Positions 15,316-19,536 of a stretch of DNA of 19,536 nucleotides are shown here, one piece after another (the first letter of the stretch is position 1; each line of letters begins with the position of its first letter). Below the pieces are notes generated by a model, which saw only the letters and a program-made list of their open reading frames with translations, ran no database searches and was not told the origin of the DNA. Origin of the DNA: Thermoproteota archaeon (GTDB lineage Archaea > Thermoproteota > Methanomethylicia > Methanomethylicales > B66-G16); NCBI GenBank assembly GCA_003649085.1, contig QMQV01000020.1:1-19536 (forward strand). Direction: 5' to 3'. A program made the translations under genes and the position numbers.

Positions 15316-15326
15316 CCCTCTTAGGG
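15316..15326 (-). promoter_or_regulatory. Hairpin over the rps19e ribosome-binding site
   Basis: On the minus strand CCCT-AAG-AGGG forms a 4-bp, GC-rich stem in the predicted leader. The AGGG half is part of the Shine-Dalgarno, so folding could hide it. A chance pairing is quite possible. Confidence 0.2.
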
Positions 15327-15354
15327 GGCTCGGTGTTAAGGCAAATAGTAACAA

Positions 15355-15365
15355 GTTATATAAGG
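15355..15365 (-). promoter_or_regulatory. Promoter of the rps19e operon
   Basis: The minus strand reads CCTTATATAAC, close to the ideal archaeal TATA box, preceded by an A-rich BRE-like AAATAAAA. The centre near 15360 predicts RNA start near 15334 and a leader of about 26 bases. It lies just past the yhbY stop. Confidence 0.65.
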
Positions 15366-15367
15366 TT

Positions 15368-15634
15368 TTATTTCTTGCTTAAGGGTTTTTTCAAGATAAC
15401 CGTCTTTCCGCGGAAATCTTCAACCACTACATCACCCAAGCTATTGAGAAGCGCCTTAAAGGCTTCCTTTCTATCCCCATCAAATTGGCTTACAAAGCTT
15501 TTAAGCATTTTAATCTTCACAATCCCCTTTTGTTCTAGCTGCCTTTTCACTTCGTTTAGAAAACCAGGAGATAGCCCGCTCTTGCCGAGTTGTAGAGTAG
15601 ACATTTCCGCTACTTTCTTAGCTTTCTTCTGCAT
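15368..15634 (-). CDS. YhbY/CRM-domain RNA-binding protein
   Basis: A stand-alone CRM (CRS1-YhbY) domain protein of 88 residues from ATG at 15632-15634. It shows the GxxG loop LGKSGLSPGFLNEVKRQL followed by the strand GIVKIKMLKS and the terminal TVILKK. Relatives bind pre-ribosomal particles; a role in 50S assembly is likely but inferred. AGGAGG lies 10 bases upstream. The frame opens 14 codons earlier, but that stretch overlaps rnp4 further and carries no family residues. As chosen, it overlaps the rnp4 end by 17 bases. This pair is a common archaeal neighbour of rps19e. Confidence 0.9.
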   Translation of the reverse strand: MQKKAKKVAEMSTLQLGKSGLSPGFLNEVKRQLEQKGIVKIKMLKSFVSQFDGDRKEAFKALLNSLGDVVVEDFRGKTVILKKPLSKK

Positions 15635-15947
15635 GAACGATCTTCCTCCTAATATAATAACGGGTGGTATTGCCACATTTTAGGCATGTGACTGATACAT
15701 GTGGACTTCTATTCTGTCTAATACGAATTCTACACGTTACTCCAGGTTTTAGTAAACTTTTACACTTTCTGCAAATCCTTCTCTTAAGAAATTTCGGTAT
15801 TCTCACATTGCATCTTTTACTAATTCTCAAAGCTAAATCCACGTAGCGCTGCGCTAGCTGCTCATCCCTATGATATGTCACATCAGCTAGTTCAAGCAAC
15901 TTGACAATCCTTTGCTTAGCTATGTCCCTTATAACAGACCTTTTCAA
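15618..15947 (-). CDS. rnp4: Ribonuclease P protein component 4 (Rpp21/Rpr2)
   Basis: A zinc-ribbon protein subunit of archaeal RNase P, which removes the 5' leader of pre-tRNA. The 109-residue product has two N-terminal helices (RDIAKQRIVKLLELAD and YVDLALRISKRCNVRIP) and the zinc pairs C59-x-x-C62 and C88-x-x-C91 in ICRKCKSLLKPG and TCLKCGNTTRYY. TTG at 15945-15947 is the only start that keeps the first helix; its Shine-Dalgarno is weak. The TATA-like box at 15962-15971 is only about 20 bases upstream, so the message may be leaderless or nearly so. Confidence 0.94.
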   Translation of the reverse strand: MKRSVIRDIAKQRIVKLLELADVTYHRDEQLAQRYVDLALRISKRCNVRIPKFLKRRICRKCKSLLKPGVTCRIRIRQNRSPHVSVTCLKCGNTTRYYIRRKIVHAEES

Positions 15948-15961
15948 ATAGTTGACACCGC

Positions 15962-15971
15962 ATTTTTAAAT
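15962..15971. promoter_or_regulatory. Shared TATA box between rnp4 and nep1
   Basis: The plus strand reads ATTTTTAAAT; the minus reads ATTTAAAAAT. It is the only strong TATA-like box in the 63 bases between the two divergent genes. For nep1 it predicts a start near 15993, just before the Shine-Dalgarno. For rnp4 it predicts a start at or slightly inside the start codon. One near-symmetric box may serve both directions. Confidence 0.45.
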
Positions 15972-16010
15972 TGGTTTGTTTCGTAAATAGCGGGAGGAGG
16001 TATATCAGCG

Positions 16011-16691
16011 TTGCTCAATGTTATCTTGGCTGAATCGGCACTAGAGCTTGTACCTAAGAGCATACTGGATCACCCAGCTGTAACTAAAAATGCGGAAAGA
16101 CGTGGTAAGAAACCAGGAGATACGCTGCTTGACATTTCCTTACACTATGAAGCTATGAAGAAGCTTCCTAATTTTGAGAAGAGAGGTAGGCCAGATATCA
16201 TACATACTACTTTGCTGACAATCTTGGGATCACCTGCGAACCTTGAAGGCTTAGTTAGAACTTATATTCATACGATAAATGATCAAGTAGTCTACATAGA
16301 CCCCTCAGTTAAAATTCCTAGGAATTATAATAGGTTTGTCGGGTTAATGGAGCAGCTATTAAAGGAGGGTAGAGTCCCCCCTAAGGGAGATCTCGTGTTA
16401 ATGTATGTTAAGAAACAAAGCTTGGAGGGGCTTTTAAAAGAGATTAAACCTACGAGGACTTTTATGTTAAGTGAAAATGGAGAGAAAATTAACATATCTA
16501 CGCTTGCTAAAGAGCTTTGCCAAGAGAATAGGCCGACAGTAATTATTGGAGGTTTTCAAAAAGGCAGCTTCCTCAAAAAACACGTTGAGTTAGCTGACAA
16601 AGTATATGCAGTATATGGCTCACCACTCGACACCTGGGTCATCGCTTCAATGCTGCTTCACGGATATGAAATTGAAAAGGGCATCATATGA
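16011..16691 (+). CDS. nep1: Nep1/Emg1 rRNA (pseudouridine-N1)-methyltransferase
   Basis: A SPOUT-fold, SAM-dependent methyltransferase that makes N1-methylpseudouridine in helix 35 of 16S rRNA and assists small-subunit assembly. It has 226 residues, with the family stretches VILAESALELVP (4-15), HPAVTKNAERRGKKPGD, RGRPDIIHTTLL, VYIDPSVKIPRNYNRFVGLM and, in the knotted SAM site, VIIGGFQKGSF. The start is TTG at 16011-16013, nine bases after GGAGGT; the next ATG lies far inside. It is the only plus-strand gene, divergent from rnp4 and convergent with tRNA-Gly. Its stop codon lies within a palindrome at 16680-16695. Confidence 0.96.
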   Translation: MLNVILAESALELVPKSILDHPAVTKNAERRGKKPGDTLLDISLHYEAMKKLPNFEKRGRPDIIHTTLLTILGSPANLEGLVRTYIHTINDQVVYIDPSVKIPRNYNRFVGLMEQLLKEGRVPPKGDLVLMYVKKQSLEGLLKEIKPTRTFMLSENGEKINISTLAKELCQENRPTVIIGGFQKGSFLKKHVELADKVYAVYGSPLDTWVIASMLLHGYEIEKGII

Positions 16692-16700
16692 TGCCATTTT
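16675..16700. terminator. Palindromic bidirectional terminator between nep1 and tRNA-Gly
   Basis: GGCATCATATGATGCC (16680-16695) is a perfect 16-base palindrome. One mismatch beyond it, AAAA on the left pairs with TTTT on the right, so each strand has a 6-bp stem with an ATAT loop followed within one base by a T4 run. It covers the nep1 stop (TGA, 16689-16691) and faces the 3' end of tRNA-Gly. The two-way terminator role is inferred from the symmetry. Confidence 0.5.
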
Positions 16701-16709
16701 AATAATGGG

Positions 16710-16788
16710 TGGTGCGGCCGCCGGGATTTGAACCCGGGACCATAGGCTTGGGAGGCCTACGTCCTAAACCAGGCTAGACGACGGCCGC
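16710..16788 (-). tRNA. tRNA-Gly (anticodon CCC)
   Basis: The minus strand forms a full cloverleaf: all-G/C 7-bp acceptor stem (16782-16788 with 16714-16720), D stem GTCT/GGAC with one G-U pair, anticodon stem TAGGC/GCCTA, loop CTCCCAA with anticodon CCC, variable loop TGGTC, and T arm CCGGG/CCCGG with loop TTCAAAT. It reads GGG. The discriminator is A (16713), and CCA is encoded at 16710-16712. No intron is present. Confidence 0.97.
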
Positions 16789-16815
16789 TTCTTCTCTAGT
16801 TTCTTCAACTCATTT

Positions 16816-16824
16816 GAATAAAAA
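16816..16824 (-). promoter_or_regulatory. TATA-like box of tRNA-Gly
   Basis: The minus strand reads CTTTTTATTC across this region. The centre lies about 32 bases before the tRNA 5' end, so a start near 16794 is expected. The T5 run could also help end aEF-2 transcription, since the aEF-2 stop is only about 20 bases away. Confidence 0.4.
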
Positions 16825-16842
16825 GCTTTATCTTACGTAACC

Positions 16843-19050
16843 TCACATGGGCATGAAGTCTTCAGGCTTTGGTGGTTCTGGCGGTAAGCCCTTCCTTTCA
16901 CGTATCTTTCTTATCACGTCTTTAGCCATGCTATCAGGCACTGGAGCCCACCTTGAAAACTCTGTACCCCAAAAGGCTCTGCCAGCGGTTGCGCTTCTAA
17001 GCTGATCTGATAAGTCAAACGTTTCAGCTACTGGTATTTCGGCAACTACGTGCATCACCTGTCCTGACTGCTCAATTGTTATTATTTTGCCGCGCTTTGA
17101 AGATATGATTCTGGTTACGCCTCCTAGATATTCCTGTGGTACTTTAACGTCAAGTTTTAACATTGGCTCCAATAGGACTGGCTTAGCTGAGAGAAAGGCT
17201 GCAAAAGTTGCATCCCTAATAGCTGGTATGACTTGCGCAGGACCTCGGTGTGCAGGGTCTTCGTGTATTACGGCATCAACTAGCTTAACTTTTACTCCTC
17301 TGATGGGTTCTCTGGCTAACGGCCCTTCAGCCATAGCCAATCGAAAGGCTTGTATGGCGGTGTCCTTGACCTCTCTTAAGTATTGTAAGCCTTTAGTTAC
17401 GTCTACAAACACGTTGACGTGCTCTTCAATAGCCCATATGCCTCTGGCTTCTTCGGTATCCCATTTAGCACGCTCTCTGAGAATTTTAGCTCTTTCCTTT
17501 GAATCTTGATCTTCGTTAATTATGCCCTGCTGAATTAAGTTAATTGTTTCTTCGTTTAATGGCTCTATCATGATGTAGAACTTATTATGCTTGTTTGGAG
17601 ACTTACCTTCAAAGGGCCCTGCAGAACCTTTTATGCTTTCCCTGTAAACGACAATTGGTGGTGACGTGACGATCTCGATGCCACCTGTCCTTTGCTGTAG
17701 ATCCCATAAAGCCACTTCTAGGTGTAAGCTGCCCATACCTGATATTAGGTATTCACCTGTTTCTTGATTGATTTTTATTGAAAGCGTTGGATCTTCTATA
17801 GCCATTTTATGTAAGGCGTCTATGAGCTTAGGTAAGTCTTTGCTATGTTTAGGTTCAATAGCTATCGTCACTACAGGCTCGCTTATGTATTTCATCTTCT
17901 CAAATGGCACCATTACATCCTTGTAACTTGGGTGAACTATCGTCTCTCCCGCTAATGCTTTTTCTAAGCCAAGAAGTGCTACGATGTTGCCTGCTGATAT
18001 CTCTGGAGCCACCTCACGGTATGGCCCCATGTATAGTGCTACTTGCTGTATCCTCCCTTCAGATCTAGCCATTAACAAGTATACGGGGTCTCCTTCTTTA
18101 ACTACTCCTGAAAACACTCTTCCTGTAACTACAGGACCTGCGTGTGGGTCTACAACCACTTTATTAACGCATATCACCAATGGGCCGTTTTCATCACACT
18201 CTAACATAGCCTTACCTATTTCTGAGGAGGTATCTCCTCTCCAAATCTTCGGTATTCTATACTTTTGAGCTTCAACAGGGTTTGGTATGTGATCGACTAC
18301 CATGTCCAGAATGGCTACATGTAGTGGAAGCTCTTTTTGAAGTGTTTCAATATCTCCCCGCTGATATATGTTGACAATGTCTGAGAATTTCCAACCCTTG
18401 GAGGTTATTATTGGTAGTGTAAAGCCCCATTTGTGTAATGCTGAGCCAAAGGCTACTTGACCCCTATTCGGGTTAACTTTCCAAGCGTCTTTAAATCCGG
18501 GCTCGCCATATATCTCTATGAGGTTATTGAAGTCTCTAATTATCTTAACGAGCCTATCCATTACTTCTTGAGGTGAAAGCCTCAATTCCTTTATTAGCCT
18601 GTCAATTTTGTTGATGTATAATAATGGGCGAACTCTCTCCTCCATAGCCTGTCTTACAACCGTTTCTGTTTGAGTCATGACCCCTTCTACGCTATCAACA
18701 ACAACTATCGCTCCATCCATCACCCTCAAGCTTCTAGTCACATGACCTGTAAAGTCCACGTGACCTGGAGTATCTACCAGATTTATGACATAGGACTTTC
18801 CATTTCTTTCATGTAGTAAGCTGACGTTAGCTGCTTTCACAGTCATTTGGCGCATTTGCTCTATCTCGACGTAGTCTAAGGCTAAGGCTTGAGCAGCTAT
18901 TTTAGGTGAAATTAGGCCAGCTCCAGCTAGTAAGTTGTCTGAAAGAGTTGTTTTTCCGTGGTCTACGTGAGCGAGCGTACCAACATTTCGTACGCACTCC
19001 TTATTTCTCATTATTTTGAGTATTTCCTCGGTCTGCTTGTACTTTGGCAT
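16843..19050 (-). CDS. fusA: Translation elongation factor 2 (aEF-2)
   Basis: The GTPase that drives translocation on the ribosome. It has 735 residues with the five EF-2 domains. G1 is AHVDHGKTT (27-35), switch I is [12 protein letters not shown] with the Mg-binding Thr70 (many homologues have RGIT here), G3 is DTPGHVDF (93-100) and G4 is NKID (147-150). Domain II and III segments include [11 protein letters not shown] and [17 protein letters not shown]. In domain [21 protein letters not shown] carries His601 at the diphthamide position. The C-terminus [18 protein letters not shown] is typical of Thermoproteota. ATG at 19048-19050 follows GGGGAG. It is transcribed from its own promoter and works with the L11/L10/L12 stalk encoded in the same window. 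Confidence 0.98.
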   Translation of the reverse strand: MPKYKQTEEILKIMRNKECVRNVGTLAHVDHGKTTLSDNLLAGAGLISPKIAAQALALDYVEIEQMRQMTVKAANVSLLHERNGKSYVINLVDTPGHVDFTGHVTRSLRVMDGAIVVVDSVEGVMTQTETVVRQAMEERVRPLLYINKIDRLIKELRLSPQEVMDRLVKIIRDFNNLIEIYGEPGFKDAWKVNPNRGQVAFGSALHKWGFTLPIITSKGWKFSDIVNIYQRGDIETLQKELPLHVAILDMVVDHIPNPVEAQKYRIPKIWRGDTSSEIGKAMLECDENGPLVICVNKVVVDPHAGPVVTGRVFSGVVKEGDPVYLLMARSEGRIQQVALYMGPYREVAPEISAGNIVALLGLEKALAGETIVHPSYKDVMVPFEKMKYISEPVVTIAIEPKHSKDLPKLIDALHKMAIEDPTLSIKINQETGEYLISGMGSLHLEVALWDLQQRTGGIEIVTSPPIVVYRESIKGSAGPFEGKSPNKHNKFYIMIEPLNEETINLIQQGIINEDQDSKERAKILRERAKWDTEEARGIWAIEEHVNVFVDVTKGLQYLREVKDTAIQAFRLAMAEGPLAREPIRGVKVKLVDAVIHEDPAHRGPAQVIPAIRDATFAAFLSAKPVLLEPMLKLDVKVPQEYLGGVTRIISSKRGKIITIEQSGQVMHVVAEIPVAETFDLSDQLRSATAGRAFWGTEFSRWAPVPDSMAKDVIRKIRERKGLPPEPPKPEDFMPM

Positions 19051-19103
19051 TCCTTGAACTCCCCTTCTCTATTTTCATTTCAAGCCAAAACAGTATTTGC
19101 TAC

Positions 19104-19112
19104 CTTTAAAGT
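19104..19112 (-). promoter_or_regulatory. Promoter of aEF-2
   Basis: The minus strand reads ACTTTAAAG after GTGAAAA, a TATA box with a BRE-like element. The centre near 19108 predicts RNA start near 19082 and a leader of about 32 bases holding the Shine-Dalgarno. It lies in the 76-base gap after the hxlB stop. Confidence 0.55.
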
Positions 19113-19126
19113 TTTTCACCATACAG

Positions 19127-19536
19127 CTATTCTATGACGGCATGTCTTGATAACATATCTTTTTCAGTCCTACCTAACCTATACATAAGCTCAGTTATCA
19201 CGCCATCTAAGAAGATCATAGTCGTTACTTCAAATAGCGTACCTAGAGGGGCTAAAGGCTCGTGCTCTCCAAGCATTTGTCTAGCGTTGTAGTCTTCTTC
19301 CTTAGCAACTTTAGACCTTCCAGGAATTATCATCAAGTAGTCTGCTAACCTCCCAAGAGGGGATTCTGCATGAGAAGTTATTGCCACGATAGAAGCGCCG
19401 ACTTCTTTCGCTATCTGAGCAGCCGTAACAACGAGTCTTGTGGTCCCTGAACCGGATATGGCTATTAAGAGATCGTTCTTCTCAAGTGCAGGAGTTATGG
19501 TTTCACCGACCACGTAAACATTGAAACCTAAGTGCA
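19127..19536 (-). CDS. hxlB: 6-phospho-3-hexuloisomerase (SIS domain), N-terminus cut by window
   Basis: Interconverts 3-hexulose 6-phosphate and fructose 6-phosphate; in many Archaea it works with hexulose-6-phosphate synthase in reverse to supply ribulose 5-phosphate and so nucleotides. The 135 visible residues, from [17 protein letters not shown] on, form most of a SIS domain: [11 protein letters not shown] (phosphosugar loop), [16 protein letters not shown], the PHI-specific [14 protein letters not shown], and the ending RHAVIE. The frame is open to the right edge, so roughly 50-60 N-terminal residues and the start lie outside the window. A GTG inside could be mistaken for a start, but the family continues upstream of it. 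The gene ends 76 bases before aEF-2. Confidence 0.92.
   Translation of the reverse strand, partial: HLGFNVYVVGETITPALEKNDLLIAISGSGTTRLVVTAAQIAKEVGASIVAITSHAESPLGRLADYLMIIPGRSKVAKEEDYNARQMLGEHEPLAPLGTLFEVTTMIFLDGVITELMYRLGRTEKDMLSRHAVIE

Noticed and set aside
16060..16130. Switch I of aEF-2 reading RQMT instead of RGIT as a possible functional anomaly (the actual site is in the aEF-2 gene near 18840-18850)
   Set aside because: The Mg-binding Thr70 is kept and I recall RQMTV in other Thermoproteota aEF-2 sequences, so it is more likely lineage variation than loss of function.
16833..16840. TTACGTAA palindrome just after the aEF-2 stop as a possible operator
   Set aside because: Eight-base palindromes occur by chance, and no second copy or regulator gene was seen in the window.
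17087..17509. Plus-strand open frame of 140 codons opposite aEF-2, with similar ones opposite rpl11 (8779-9192) and aif6 (13450-13902)
   Set aside because: All lie within highly conserved genes on the other strand, are low-complexity Ser/Thr/Leu-rich, and lack plausible ribosome-binding sites or family motifs.

Overview
The window is a compact, almost entirely coding stretch of an archaeal chromosome. It carries archaeal/eukaryotic-type information-processing genes: L39e, L31e, L18a/LX, S19e, PDCD5, aIF6, Spt5, SecE, prefoldin alpha, RNase P subunit 4, Nep1, aEF-2, archaeal-type AlaRS and LeuRS, and DtdA. L18a/LX, L39e and the gene order from S19e to AlaRS point to the Thermoproteota/TACK side of the Archaea. 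The two tRNA genes have all-G/C acceptor stems although the surrounding DNA looks AT-rich, which suggests a thermophile. Both encode their own 3' CCA. I cannot name a genus.

Layout. All genes but one lie on the minus strand, so transcription runs from high to low coordinates. From the right edge: a 6-phospho-3-hexuloisomerase cut by the window end; aEF-2 with its own TATA box; tRNA-Gly(CCC); nep1, the only plus-strand gene, which converges on tRNA-Gly at a symmetric palindrome; and a divergent promoter region. Then follow rnp4-yhbY; a long operon rps19e-pdcD5-rpl39e-rpl31e-aif6-rpl18a-pfdA-ftsY-argF-dtdA; a second long operon secE-spt5-rpl11-rpl1-rpl10-rpl12-alaS-leuS-DUF434 gene; tRNA-Arg(CCT); and, at the left edge, the first 30 codons of what looks like a Trm5/TYW2-type tRNA methyltransferase.

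How the genes fit together. Nearly everything serves making or running ribosomes and charging tRNA: ribosomal proteins, including the whole stalk (L11, L10/P0, L12), the GTPase that docks on it (aEF-2), 40S- and 60S-type assembly factors (Nep1, aIF6), RNase P, aminoacyl-tRNA synthetases and D-aminoacyl-tRNA proofreading. Co-translational targeting (FtsY, SecE) and chaperoning (prefoldin) are added. argF (ornithine carbamoyltransferase) is the one plainly metabolic gene inside the run.

The most unusual signal is translation initiation. UUG is the most common start codon (about 13 of 23 genes), including ribosomal protein genes. Two genes have no AUG, GUG or UUG at the required place at all. 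rpl12 appears to start at AUC and dtdA at ACG, each at normal distance from a good Shine-Dalgarno sequence and exactly where the family N-terminus begins. No mobile elements, CRISPR arrays, phage genes or gene-free gaps over 300 bases were seen.
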